A stretch of DNA of 64,000 nt from Thunnus maccoyii (lineage: Eukaryota > Chordata > Actinopteri > Scombriformes > Scombridae): positions 3,510,574 to 3,574,573 of the forward strand of contig NC_056537.1 in the NCBI RefSeq assembly GCF_910596095.1, given 5' to 3'. The position numbers and the translations under genes are program-made. The notes beneath the pieces were generated by a model. The model was given only the letters and a program-made list of their open reading frames with translations, did not search any database and was not told the DNA's origin. Below, one piece after another: positions 1 to 13,100 of this stretch. How positions within the stretch are numbered: position 1 is the stretch's first letter; the number at the start of each line of letters is the position of its first letter.

Positions 1-940
1 GATAAGACAGCAGAGGGATAAAGACCAAAATGCACATGATCTTTGTAAAACTACAAAATCAAAGTTAGATAAGAAGGAGACTTTAGCAAGAAAGCTAATG
101 TGGGTTGTTGTTGTGTAGCAGGATGCAATCAGGCTCAGTGTGACCGTCTGCTCTGCTGATGAGAGAACGACACGTTATCACTTCATTAAGATCTGATTTG
201 CTGTATTAAAATAAGGACTCCAGCTATGTAAGCTAATGATGGAACAGTATTTAATCAAATGAATGTAAAACAAGTGGTTTTGGTTTCTGATTTTTTCCTC
301 AAGCAAGAACATTAAAGCAAAAAGTCATTTACACAGCAGATATGTTGCTGTAGCAGACAAAAAAAAATGCAATTTAATGTCAGTTGTACTTTAAAACAGC
401 TGTACATTCAAACAGACTTTGCTTGCTGCATTTATTCATTCTGGTCATTAAGAGATCCCCTCCCTATTTCACAATGTGCTTCCAATGTAAGAGATTAAGA
501 ACATTCAACAGTCCTTATTTTGTGCTCCAAAGTTCAACTGAAGCTAATGTGAGGCTTAGTGAATCTGAGTTAATCAAATAAAGTGGCAATCTTCCAAAAT
601 CACACTGTTTTTAATGTGAAACTTGTCTCACTGCAGCTCAGCACAGAAACTCTCTCCTGCCAGATTTTACACTGCACTCAAGTCTTGCTGCCGGAAACCA
701 GCAAATGAAAACATAACAAATATGGAAATGTCAGTAGTGGAAAAAAAAAAAGGAGGAAATACTGCAACAGCTGTCAATGCCGTGACAACATGAAGCCATG
801 TTGTGACAGAGAGTAAGGGAGGAGGAACTGTAAAAGCACTACTGTATCACAAACCTGGCTAAAGTTCATAGGTGAACATGTCGTTAATAAAGACGAGTGA
901 TAAGCTTTGTACAGTGGAGATGATTGAACAGTTATCTTAC
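1..940 (-). other. dld intron 2 (partial)
   Basis: No coding sequence is recognised. About 430-650 resembles one arm of the foldback repeat described at 1062-1480 (shared stretches around aagagatccc, agctaatgtgaggctt and the Cys-free leader). The remainder is AT-rich unique-looking sequence. Confidence 0.6.
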
Positions 941-2179
941 TTGCTGCTTTGTCAGCGTAAGTTCTGACTGATACAGATGCAGCTCCGTGCAGTTTGCAGG
1001 GCAGGTGGTGGCTCCGCTGTGAGACAAACAAAACACACACAGAGCACAATTACATTAAAGGACGGGTTCACAATTCTTCAAGTCTGTCTTAAAGCAACAG
1101 TCAGGAACCCAAATGAACAGTGAAACCTGTTTTTCTTGCTGTAATCATTCCTCCTGTTCATATTGACCATTAGAAGATCCCTTCATAATGACCTTACAAT
1201 GGAAGTGATGGAGGACAAAATCCACAGTCCTCCTTCTGTGCAAAAAATGTATTTCAAAGTTTATCTGAAGCTAATATGAAGCTTCAGCGTCCAACTGAGT
1301 CAAATCAAGTAGATATCTTTCAACGTTACAGTCTTTTTAGTGTCAAAGTCCCTCTTTTTGTTACTATACTTCCACCTGCAGCTCAACAGGGAAACACTGT
1401 CCGAGGAAACACAAAGAGGGAATTTGATATCCACTTGATATGACTAACTGCTCATATAAGCTTCACATCAACTTTTAAATACATTTGATTGATGAATGAA
1501 ACTAAAATTGGCAGCTAAAACTAGTACTTACACATATACTTCTGTAAGTTTGTACAGTCTTAGATAAAATTCAGTGGCCCAAGTATGAGTTTCAGCTTTA
1601 TTGCCACTGCAAACGTATCTACTACACTTCATCACATTATTTCTTTATGACAGGTGTTAAACAGGTAGATAGTCACACGTATTTATAGCTGTTCTGTGAC
1701 ACTGGAGGATCAATTATATGAGAAAGACCGAAGTGTTGACAACATTTATTCAGGTGTTCCTGCTCTACAGACAGACCAGAGCTGCAATGATTAGTCAATT
1801 AATCTAGCAACAGAGAAATACTATTTTCATAATAAAATAAAAATATTTTGGTCATTTTTTTAATTAACAATGTCACAAATTTGCTGGTTGTAGCTTTTTA
1901 AATGAGACAATTTTAAGCTTTTACGTGTCATATATGAAAGTAAACTGCTGATTGGACAAATCTAGACATTTGAAGAAAACAAAACAATTAATTGATTGAT
2001 TGAGAAAGATTGCCAGATTAATCAATAATAAAATAATCATTAGTTTTAGCCCTAAAACAGATACAATACAGTACAATACAATACAGTTTTGGTTATCTGT
2101 TATCTGTACTTAATATGTGAATATTAAAGGGTCACAAGTTTCAGTTAGCAGCAACCGAAATTTAAATAGACAGATAGAC

Positions 2180-2215
<36 letters not shown>

Positions 2216-3760
2216 GGATAGATGGATAGATTCTCAAAAGAGACGAAAAATTAAAATTAGATGGTTGTTAAGCTCGCGTAGCTTTGAGATGACAAACCAC
2301 CAGCTGCTAAACCTCTGACATAAACAACACAGACTTAGGTAACCTCTGCTAACTGGTTTAGCATGCTAATATGGCTTTTTTTCCATCTCAACTTTATTGA
2401 CAACAGTCAAACTCAAAAAATAGTAAAACATAAACAAGTATGAAAAAGAAAGAAGAAAAAGAGGAAACAAAGTGCCAGGCAATTCAATGATGACATAATA
2501 AACCAACATTTTAAAAAGGGGTACAGATTAGTAATCAAGTAACATTAGTCAATAATTTCTATATGTTTCAAACATTTGTTTGGGTCTTTGTTGGTTTTTT
2601 ATTTTGCAGCTTGACTACAGAATTGTAACAGAGCTCAATATCAGTTAGAAATTAGGTGAAGTTTGGTTTTCTATTGGTTGAGTTCATTTTATGTATATGC
2701 AATTTGCCAAAAATTATAAATAGTTGGATTAAAAATTGTAAACATTCTTGTCCACTGAGTTACTGTCAAAATCAATTAAATATCAAACCTTAAAGTGTGA
2801 CCATTTGACCAGTTTTTTCTAGATAGAAAGTTTTGCATATCAATACAAAATATTTGTGGAATACATACACTGGAAAAAATAATAGAATAGTTTCTTTGTT
2901 TAGACCACAGAAATCACAGGAATAATGCAATGCTGACATGGCTTGTAGGGCAGGAAGTGTCCACTGTGACGTTACACACATTTATTGAGTCTAGTTGTTT
3001 CTAATGTTTATGATAAATTTCTACTGTAAATTACTGAAGAGTATGGATTTAAAATCGGCAGATTTAATGACCCTGAATGTACTAACCAAACCGATTTATG
3101 TTTATTGTTTATGTTGGGTTATTTATAATTTGTATATTTAAATTTATGTTTTGTTGTGTTTGTTTTCTCTTACTCAGACACATGCCCAGGTTTATAATAC
3201 TAAATGATACCATGGTTGACTTCTTGCCTTGTTGTTTAAAGATTTATTGTTCAATAAAACATGTTTTTTCCAAGTTGTAGCTTTTAACATTATTATACAA
3301 ATGTCACTTATTTCAAAACGATTATAATTTGAGGTAGCAGGCTGATTTTAGCTCTTCTACAGTGTGTTTTCTTGGGAAACATTGAGGGACATTCAGCTGC
3401 ACAAGTCGTATTTTTTATTAAAATATGTCCTTTTTAAATAGTTTTATTTATGCCGAATTAACAAGAGCCAAGTCATAAAATGCGATAACATGTCAAATCC
3501 ATATTTAGCGACGTATTTTTTCGCCAATGACAACAACAAATCTAAAATGCAGGTTTTCCAGTCGGACTCTGGCGTTAGCTGCTGCTAGCTGAGCCGCTAA
3601 CCAGGCCCGGACCGCAGCTCTAAGATAACAGCTTCCAGAAGACCCGCAGAGGGGGAGACTTGTTTTAAAACTGGTTTGGACAACACATGCCGGTCGGTGG
3701 GTTACTAAAATGCGTCCTTACCGTGGCCAGAGAGCGATATAACTGAGTCCAGCTCTGCAT
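941..3760 (-). CDS. dld: dihydrolipoamide dehydrogenase, mitochondrial (5' part: coding exons 1 and 2 only)
   Basis: DLD is the FAD-dependent E3 subunit of the mitochondrial pyruvate, 2-oxoglutarate and branched-chain dehydrogenase complexes and of the glycine cleavage system. Two coding exons are visible. Exon 1 (3722-3760) reads MQSWTQLYRSLAT and ends at a GTAAGG donor. Exon 2 (941-1016, 76 bp) joins in phase 0 and reads RSHHLPCK, then VRTYADKAA before a GTAAGA donor. Vertebrate DLD is known to start MQSW and to carry RTYAD just before the FAD-binding fold, so this is the mitochondrial targeting peptide and the start of the mature protein. Exon 2 ends in phase 1; the FAD-binding exon (GSGPGG) is not found in 1-940, so the gene continues past the left edge. 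The start is the first ATG after a CpG-rich leader. Recognition rests on about 38 residues, but both exons fit in order, phase and spacing. Confidence 0.88.
1062..1480. repeat. foldback-type dispersed repeat, copy in dld intron 1
   Basis: This copy runs from 'gacgggttcacaattcttc' through the marker 'agaagatcccttcataatg' to 'catataagcttcacatcaac'. The same sequence, in one or both orientations, recurs at 430-650, 25830-26990, 58695-58960 and 59905-60460. In the fuller copies the left half is followed by its own inverted complement, so the family looks like a long palindromic non-autonomous element. No coding capacity is seen. Confidence 0.7.
1781..2056. repeat. dispersed 'gctgcaatgattagtcaattaatc' repeat
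   Basis: Both ends are AT-rich and near-palindromic: 'agctgcaatgattagtcaa' on the left and 'aaataatcattagttttagc' on the right. This is the pattern of a very common teleost MITE-like repeat, of which a better copy lies at 27488-27787. Confidence 0.6.
2168..2232. repeat. (GATA)n microsatellite
   Basis: About 65 bp of GATA repeats with GACA at the left and GATG interruptions at the right end, within dld intron 1. Confidence 0.95.
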
Positions 3761-3850
3761 CTTGTCTGTGTCCCCTCACAGGATCGGTAACCTACAGCAG
3801 GCCAACCAGCCAAGGACTCCTGGAATTGCGCACGCGCAGTAGCACACCAG
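3761..3850 (-). promoter_or_regulatory. dld promoter / 5'UTR with perfect NRF1 palindrome
   Basis: Just upstream of the dld start codon the DNA becomes GC- and CpG-richer than its surroundings. At 3827-3838 it holds TGCGCACGCGCA, an exact match to the NRF1 consensus YGCGCAYGCGCR. NRF1 is an established activator of nuclear genes for mitochondrial proteins, which fits dld. No TATA box is apparent, as expected for a housekeeping promoter. A TGACGTAG (CRE/ATF-like) site lies further up at about 3879. The transcription start is not determined. Confidence 0.7.
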
Positions 3851-4019
3851 TAAAACACGCCTGAATGTCGACTCTGAATGACGTAGATGGTTGTGAAACG
3901 ATGTGAAAGTTGTTTTGTTTTTTGTTTTTTTTATTCACAAATGTCATTAAAAAAACAAAACAAAAACAACAACAAATACTTACTCTTTTCCGTGATGATT
4001 TCACACATGTTTTAACATT

Positions 4020-4240
4020 TCTAAACATTTCTTCAAAATTTTTAAGCCCTAAATGCCATAAATAAATTAGCTCCACAATACATTACTGATCTGCTGAGTC
4101 CATATTCTGCCTCCAGATCATTTAGGTCATCCTCACAACAACTCACGCCTCAAAACCAAAGGTGAAATCCTTTTCCACCGATGATAATTTTAAATCTAGT
4201 TTAAAGATCCACCTAGAACAATACTGAAGACATTAAAACT
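4020..4240 (+). mobile_element. LINE 3'-end remnant (reverse transcriptase C-terminal tail)
   Basis: The plus strand reads, with frame breaks, AINKLAPQYITDLLSPY followed by a Ser/Arg-rich stretch. This is the pattern of the segment after the reverse transcriptase domain in fish CR1/L2/Rex-like LINEs (lap-Y-l-ell-PY). It is a 5'-truncated, degenerate fragment between dld and astacin gene A. Confidence 0.55.
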
Positions 4241-4259
4241 ATTAAATAACATGTACAGA

Positions 4260-4450
4260 ATCATGTAGTAATCAAGTGTTAAACAAACCAAAATATCTTT
4301 TATATTTTAGATAGTCACCTTTTGCTTTGATGACAGCTTTGAACATTCTTAGTAGTCTCTCTATTATTACATAATTCCATATTTGTATTCCATATAACAA
4401 AACCCTTGAATGAATAGGTGTGTCCAAACTTATTGACAAGTACTGTATAT
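4260..4450 (+). mobile_element. Tc1-like element 3' terminal remnant
   Basis: The stretch ends 'ttgaatgaataggtgtgtccaaac' then 'ttattgacaagtactgta'. This is the terminal inverted repeat type seen with many teleost Tc1-like elements (compare the 22741-22809 element in this window). 'tagtcaccttttgctttgatgacagctt' upstream also fits the non-coding 3' region of such elements. No transposase is left. Confidence 0.55.
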
Positions 4451-4669
4451 TTCTTTTATATTCTATTTCACTATTATTATTTTATTCTATTTTATTGTCA
4501 TTGTCCTTCTATTTCGTATTTCTTGTCTTGTTTCTTAGACTTAATTGAATTATTTCCATTTACAATGTTTAGTATTTGGACTGTGATGAAATGGAAAGTG
4601 TTATGATAAATAAAGGAAAACAAAACCAGCTCTGTTAGCTTGGCCATTAATCTATTAAAATAACTGTGG

Positions 4670-5700
4670 AATCAGCATGCACTGTAAAAAAAAAAAAAAT
4701 CATAAAAAAAAGGTAAAAAGTCTGGCAGCAAAAGTTGCCAAAAACTTACCGTCAAATAACAGTAAAAAACCTTTAGTTATTCTACAGAGATTTATTTTAA
4801 AAATATGGATATTTACTTTGGACATTGTCTGCATTTTTACAGTCCAACCATTATAAAATAAAATGAAAATCTCATTATAAAACATTGCTAGAATGTTGAA
4901 CAAATGTATAAATCTGCACAAAAAATGAAAAAGATTGCAGAACTACCTTAAAATTACCTAATTTAAATGAAGACTCTTGTTTTCATACAGTAATCTTTGG
5001 TAAATTCATAGGATTATCCAATCCATCCGCAAGAACTCCCCATCAAAGTACAGATTTCTGGATGTAAAACATAGAAAAATGATGTAAAATTACATTCAAA
5101 TTACCCTCCTTTAACACCCATTAATGGTATCTTGAGAGCTTTAAGCTGTTATTTTATGTGATTATCCAATCTATTTACAGTAAATCCCTGGTAAATGTTG
5201 GTTTTATACTGTACAAAAAATAAGATCATGTGATAATAGTTTACAAAAACATAATTTTAATAATCATTACTTTATATAAACATTATTTGACAGTAATTAC
5301 AAGCAACTCTCCAATATATTTACATACATTTCCCCATTAATGTATGAGGTTAACTTTATATAAACATTATTATGTGACAGTAATTGCAAGCAACTCCCCA
5401 ATATATCTACAGACATTTCACATTAATATATGGAGTTCTGAATGTACAAAAACCAGAAGGTCTATGTAAAAGTTCCTTTATATCAACTTTGACGTTGAAT
5501 AAATATATACATTTTTCTACTGACATTTTCCAATATTGTGCAATCCATTCAATACAGATCCCCATTTGAGATGTATGAGATTTCAAGATGTTTAATAACC
5601 AGAATATATCATAAAATTACCTTTTACTGCTTGCTTTACAAAGTAATTCTGTAGACATTGCCCAAGCCTAGTATACAGGTGCATTTTATGTTTCAGATAT
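4670..5700. repeat. AT-rich imperfect repeat region between dld and astacin A
   Basis: It begins with 'cactgtaaaaaaaa' and contains many degenerate copies of 'acagtaaat / caatatatttacagac'. Two adjacent divergent units of about 85 bp can be aligned at about 5270-5350 and 5355-5440 (both start tttatataaacatt and contain ttacaagcaactc or ttgcaagcaactc). No open frame of note. The rest of 5700-7100 is AT-rich with A-runs (6205-6220, 6630-6650) and no recognised gene. Confidence 0.5.
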
Positions 5701-7109
5701 GAAAGTTTACTATAGAATAAAGCTTATTTGGGTATTAAATAATTACTACAAAATTAGTTTCACATTCGTTGTATATGAAGCAGCTCCAGACTTTAAAGCA
5801 ACTAAAATTTTGAATGTCAACATAAAACTAAAGAACATCATGCAGGTTGATTAACTTTATAAATTAACTTCACATTAATTAACTATTTGAACAAAAATAA
5901 ATTATCTGATCTAACATGTTTTCTAGGGTTCATAATTTTGTATTTTATGCAGTATTAATGTTTATGGATATGTTGTATGACTTCTGCGATTCTGCCACCA
6001 GGTTGTGCCTTTGAGTAAGGTGAGAGTTTTGAAGCAAAAGTAGATTTATTTGTATTTAGAGCAACTGTAGTGGCTTATATGACTTATTCATTTGCCTCTG
6101 CTTCAAAGTAAAGTTGGAATGCATTTTTAAGGCAGGATCAGTGGTCAGTGAGTCTTTCTTGTAATCACAGAGTCAGATGTTTGAGCACCCTTCACTGCAG
6201 AAGTGTTTTTTTTTTTTTTAGCATTTGAGACAAAAGACAGCAGACAGACAAATAATAATAATATCCCTACAGGAGTCAAGTGATGTTGGTTAAAAGAAAA
6301 AGAAAAATCACCTACAGTAATGTCCTGTGCAGAACAAAACACACAGTAATGTCAGATAAGTAATTAGGCCAAATGTTTAATTGTGACTTTTGACTACAAA
6401 TCTAAATATATTTTGACTGAGCGTCTGCATGTGGAGGCCCAGTTATGTCTGATGTAATTAAACAATTTTGAAAACAAGATTCAAACTGAACGAAGGTGCA
6501 GTAATCACGTCTTGTGCTTCAGCCATCGGACTGGTGCTCTCAAACCTGATTTTACAAAGACAAAATCAGAACATTATAAACAAGAATTTAAAAAAATCAC
6601 AGGGCAGGTAACAAACATTCACAATATTTTATTAAAAAAAGAAAAAAAAAAGAAACATCTCAATAGGCCAATTTCTCCACTTAAATTGCAGTTCAGAAAA
6701 CTCAACCACCAGTCAGAGCACAGTAGGCACATTTTCCAAGAAAGTATTCTGATTTAAATACAAAACAGGTGCACTTCCTCTATGTAGAAAGGAACTTGTG
6801 ACAAAAATATGAACTGGACAAAAAACACAAAAAATCCCAACACCATGGCCAGTTTACTGTATAAGCAATAAAATGGGCAACTGAGGTCATAGGACTGTGC
6901 TTTTTTGTGTTTTTTTTTTTGACTGCCACTATCTCAGTTCATAAACTTTCTGTTTTATGTTTTATCTGCTTCTAAACAGTTTGGTCTTAAATAAAAAAAA
7001 CGCTCTTCTAAAACGCTGGAATGTCCTGCAGAGTCATCCTATACTAAAAGTAATTTCTCTTAAGAAATAATTGTTTGTAAAGCATTGAGCAGTGTGTGTA
7101 TTTACCAGT

Positions 7110-10100
7110 CTATTTGCAGTTGTACAGTCTGTTAAGCCTGTCGATGTCATTCTGGCTCATCTCAGTAGCCATGCCGAACTCAACGTTGGGGTCCGGGATT
7201 GGCACCATGGTGGGCTTTTTGTTCTTGGAGAAGGCATACCTGGATTTAAAGGTATTATACTCTGAAAGAAGTTGATGGGATGCTGAGCAAGATAATGTGC
7301 ACCATTCTACTTTTATGCAGATGACACACAGATATTCACAGATATCTGCAAATATTTTGTAAAGTCTTGCTTCTACATCTTAGGAACATTGCCAGGATTT
7401 ATTCGATTTTGAGTTTTAGATACTGAATCCATCATACAGGCTTTCATTTCCTCATGATTAGATTACTGCAAAGGCCTCTTAACCAGCATAAATCAGAAAT
7501 CAACTCACAGACTCCAAATTGTACAAATTGTAAACTTTGTATTTGCTGGTTTTGATAAGTGCTATATACACTTTGTTATTGTTATTGTTATTATGTATGG
7601 CACTGCGAGTAAGATCCAGACCACAATGGCTAGAGTTTTGATGCATTCATAAATAAATCAGGTTTAATTTTGACGTCTTGGTTCTGTCTGCCCTGAGGAG
7701 GACAATTCAGTTGCCTAACGAAAGGTGAATAAAATGTGCTGTGTGCAGCAGAAATGCTTGGTGTTTCTGTTCTTACTTGCTGTACTGCATGACAGAGTTG
7801 TAGTCATAGGAGGTTCCCTGGTTCAGAGTGTTGATCTTGTCAAAGGCATACTCCCAACCTGAGCATAAAACAAGCAAGAAAAACATTGTATTGGTAGTGA
7901 TCATGTGGGTATTGCTGTGTATAGACCTGGGTTGGTGCACTACAACGAAGGCTTTGGAACAGACAGTCGTTTGTGGGCATGCATGAATGATCTGATGTCA
8001 GTTTGATGAGGAAGTAGAGGTAACTTTGCAAATGAAGTTTTCAGAGCAGGCTGAAGACGTGGCTTTCAGGGAACATTTTTACATATGTTCACCTCTACAT
8101 CCGACATCATAACAGTACATAAATGACAGAAAATCACAAAAAGCTTGATATGTCCTCTTTAAGTCAATGCGGAAGCAAGCTTAATATTTCCACTTTCCAG
8201 CTTTTTATCGGCAAACCATGTGTGAGACTTTTGTCTTAATGCTAAGTGTCGAATGCACTCAGCAATATTGTGAAGATTTTTGTTATGCTTTGATCCTTAT
8301 GGGGTTAAAATGTAAAATTTGGAGCACCCAGTGGCCGAATGGTTATTGCACATGCCACATAACTGCAACAACCATGATTGAATTCTGGCCAGGAACCTTT
8401 GTTGCATGTCAGGTAGAATTCCACTGAAGGAATTGGGGTTGTTAAAATAAAAAGGTTTTAAATTTCATGGCAATCTGCACATTAGATTTTGATATACAGT
8501 ATAGCTTGTTTTTTCTGTTACAAGTAAAGGGGTCACCACAATCATATGGATTCATCTTTCAGGATGGAAATGTCTCAGAAAATGTAAAGGACAATGAAAT
8601 ACCTTGTTAGTCAAAGTGAAATTTCAACCGTATTGCCAGTAAGCATGTTGATATTTGATGACCCCAACATCGCACAATACTTCCAATATGAACTCAGACT
8701 CTAGGATTCCAGGATGGGAAATTGTGACCGGATGATAGTAAACAAAAGGTCAGTGGGGGGGGGGGGGGGGGGGGGGTCACCTACGAGGAATGACGTTCTC
8801 CCACAGGATGCGGATGTGCTCATCTCGGTCAGAGCGGCACTGCTCATGTTTGAATCCCAGAGCATGCAGCAGCTCATGCTGCACTATGTCATGGTACAGA
8901 CAGCCGTTACGCTTCAGAGACAACGCCTGCTCATTGAAACGCCGGCCCAAATAGGAGTAGCACCTGAGAGATGATAAACAGTGTACGTTATTGTATATAC
9001 TGTATGCATTTACACTGAGCCAGAATAAAAACAAAGAATTAAACTCTTTAAAGTTACACTTTTACTGTATCTCCACAGAAAGTCAGTAGTACTTTGACAA
9101 ATCAATAACAGTTTGACTGACTGGAAGCTTGACATTTGGAAAGATTTTATATAAAGTAATGACTAAGAACAAAATGTGTCCCACTCTTTTGTTTGATTAA
9201 CTTGTAACCCCATTGCTAATATTTAAAACTCGTGTATGCAGGATTTCGGAACTGTGTCTAGTAATATATAATAAAGTTACGTACAATAATTCATCACATC
9301 AGAATTCATTGAAAGTGATGTTATGAGCCAGTTTAATTGTCTCATAGACATTTGTTTTGATTCAGCTATAAAATGTAGAACCACATAAAGTTTTGTTTTC
9401 TGGAACCGTTTAATTGTTTATTTTTTGTGTGGAAGATGTACAAGTTCAAGCCTCTGTATGTCATTATGTCTACAATATGTTTTCCTTGAGATTCAAATGT
9501 GAAGTGAGGCCGAACCCGTCCAGAGACTGGATGTGGATGTAATCTCTTTCACTGATGCGAGGGACGAATCGGATGCAGGAGACACTGCTGAAGGACTGAA
9601 GGCCACGTTCGATGATGGCCCGCTCTCGAGAAGCTGAAAGTATAAAAATCAGGTATTACATACTCATCATGACAAAATTTAGGGAGGTAAAGAATAATTT
9701 CTTATATATTTTCATTTTACTGACTTATACTGACATTTTACTCCTCACCTCTGGTTGCTTGTTTGTTTACACAAGGCATTACTCAACTCATTTTATACTT
9801 CTACTCCACTGTATTTTTTACTGTACTACAATAATTTCAGCTACAGTTATATTAAATTTGCAAATTAGGACTTCACCTATAAAACATGACCATCTTATAA
9901 AATATGATGCATTGCAATAGATTAAACTACATAACAATATAAAATTAGTGCCACCAGCTGCGACATAAATAAAAAAAACTAATTGTACAATTTAACTGTG
10001 AAAATGTAGATTTGTTTAATTGTGAGTTTTAATATATTTTTTACATTTTTATATAAATTTTTAAATAATGAGTACATTTTTTTTATGATAATATTTCTGC

Positions 10101-13100
10101 TCACTAGGTTAATCTTGGGATGTACTCAGCAAACAAAAGCTGGTGCTCTCTGTATACTTTCAACTGACAATTTGTAAAATTGTAAGGTAAAATGATTTAG
10201 TATTTTTAGTATTTCTACATAGTTGCTATTCTAACAAATAAATGATGTGAAAAATTCTACCATTATATTTGAAGTCAAAACAACTCACTGTAGTGGTCTG
10301 CGATGACGTACGGCACGTACACCATGCCGTTACTGGCCTGGTCCCACTTGCAGTTGTGGGAGGTGCAGGGGTCAGCGTTCCTCTCACTTTCAGAGTCAAA
10401 GGCAGTGTCATCCTCCACAAAGAACCCATCAGTCGCTCTGACTGATGTCAAAACATGAGACACAAGTCAGTTTGGTATAGAGCATCAGATTTTTAAAAAA
10501 TGTGTTTTCTCAGCATCAAGAATTCACGATCTTGACATAAACTAACTTGTCTTGAGATTATGAAGCAATTAATTAAAAGAATTGTTTGACATTTTTGGAA
10601 CTATGGCAATATATGACAACAACAATAATAATATGACAATAAAGTTCTCAAGTTCATATATTCTGTGCTGGTGGGCTGCCGTGCCATAATTTGTGTTAGT
10701 TCATTGTTATTATAAGTTTATTTTAAGCCAGAAGGTGATTAGAAAAATATTCTTTGAATGGACGAGATCAAAATCAAATTTTTTGGCTTGAATGAGAAGC
10801 ATTATGTTTGCTGCATTCCATCATAAGAACCTTAACCCATCTTTGAAACATGGGGTGGTAGTATCATGGTTTGGGCTGCTTTGCTGCCTCTGAACCAGGA
10901 CAGCTTGCAATCATTGAAGGAGCTATGAGTTCTGAGTTGTACCAGCACATTCTACAGGAAAACGTCAAGGTATCCGTCTGTGAACTGAAGTTCAACAGAA
11001 AGTAGGTCATGCAGTAAGACAACAACACTAAACACACAAGTTGTTCTACCAAAGAATGGTTACAGCAGAAGAAAGATAATGTTTTAGAATGACTGAGTCA
11101 AAGTCCTGACCTTAATCCTATAGAAATGCTGTGGAGGGACCTGAAAAAGGCAGTTCATGCAAAGATGTCCACCAGCATCCTCGAGTTGAGACTGTTCTGT
11201 AAGGAGGAATGAGTTAAAATTCCTCCAATCTGATGTGCAGAGGTGATAAACAGTTACCAGAAATGTTTGGCTGAAGTTATTGCTGCAAAAGGGGGTCATA
11301 CCAGTTACTGAAAGCAAGGGTTCACATACTTTTGCCTACCACAAATATGTTAGATTGGATCGTTTTCCTCAATAAATAAATGAAAAAATGAATTTTTTTG
11401 TCTCATTTGTTTAATTGCTTTCACTTTATCTAGTTTTGGGACTTGTGTAAATATCTGCTCACATTGTAGGTGAAATACAGAGATACAGAAAATTCTAAAG
11501 GGTTCACAAACTTTCGAGCAGCACTGTATAACCTTGTCTTTGAAGAAGTAATACTAAAAATATGGCCTCCTTTTGATTTCGGTCTCAAATTCGGCAGTAC
11601 CGTACAGCAGGTTCAGTCAGCTCAGGTCTGAAAGGTGCAGGAACAGGCCAGGTTTGGGTCTCTGAGTTTTAGGCCATTGCAGAACTCAACCCCAGAGATG
11701 CTGGTAGACAGACCTTTTAACCTCTGAACAGAGCTAGGTTAGCTGTTTCCCCCTGTTTCCAGTCTTTATGCTAAACTAAGCTAAGCTAACAGGCAGCTGG
11801 CTCCAGCTTCACATGTACTGTACAGATGGAGAGTGGTACCAAGCTTCTCATCTAACTCTCAGTAAGTACGCCAATAAATGTATTTCCCAAAATGTCAAAC
11901 TATTTCTTTAATGATACTGAGAAAAAAAAGTATTATCATTTCCTGATCTGTACATGACAAATAATCAATAAATAAACTGATAAAACAGTAGTGAATAGTA
12001 CTTTTTGATGTTAAAATAAAAATGACCAAATATTTATTTTGCAATTGGGAAAAAATATGAATAGTAATAGAAGTATTATGAGCATATTATGTCTTAGCCT
12101 TCTGCAGTTTTTCTCATGATGTCTTTTACTACAGAAAATACAGATAAACCAAGGAAATAAGCAAAATGTTGATGTATCTCAGCTGTAAAAGTTGGACTAG
12201 CTGGTGTTGGTAGTGTTTTCTTTACCTGCAACTGTTGAAAAATGTATATATCAATTGTAAATATTTGAGACTATCTTATTCAAATAAAATAATCAAGCCT
12301 ACCTATGTCCATCTGTGTGAATAATTGTTCTTCACAATGTTATTAAATTGTTAGAAAATATCTCACCAATGTTCCTGTTGGCTTCCTCAATCCTTTGAGA
12401 GACAGATTTAACCTGTAATGAGAGGAGAGAAGTAGAACATCATTAGAGTTAATAAGTTATTTCATCAACAGTGGCATGTACTGTCACAATTTGAGATTAG
12501 TGGATTACTTTAGGTTTTTCATAACAGTTATCAGGTACCTTATCAAAATTAAAATCAGTAATCTGACTATGAAAATGAGAAATGAAAAACAAGTTTGACA
12601 TTGTTCCGGGTTATCCATTTAAATATGAAAAATTACGTGAATTCCCAACATTTCCTCTATTTTCATTTATTGCATTTGCAGTTGGAAGGCAGCAAACACT
12701 CTAAATCACTAATTCACCAAAATCATTATTAGTTACAGTTTATAAAATACATTTATGTGATGAATCCAGTTAAACGTCCTACTTTTTAATTGAACTACAA
12801 TTCAAACAACATTCATAAAGGAGGAGATGCAAATGAAGAGAAGCAAATATGTAACAAGTGAATGTTTTTGAAATAACTGAGTGTCAAAAACAAAACACAC
12901 ATTTTATAAACTTGGGGTAAGTTTCTGTCCGTTTTAAACCTCACTTCCTTCTCCTCACCTTCTGTTCTTATTTTCCCTGTTTCTATAGTTGATTCTGGGC
13001 TTTTTCATAAACCTGAACTGTTGGTAAAAGCCAAAAAATGTAAGTTTGAATAGACTCCAAAACTCACCTTCTTCTCCTCAGCTGTGACACAAACTACCAT

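Noticed and set aside
8714-8974. Plus-strand open frame with poly-Gly
   Set aside because: Antisense shadow of astacin A exon 5 and the adjacent poly-G tract.
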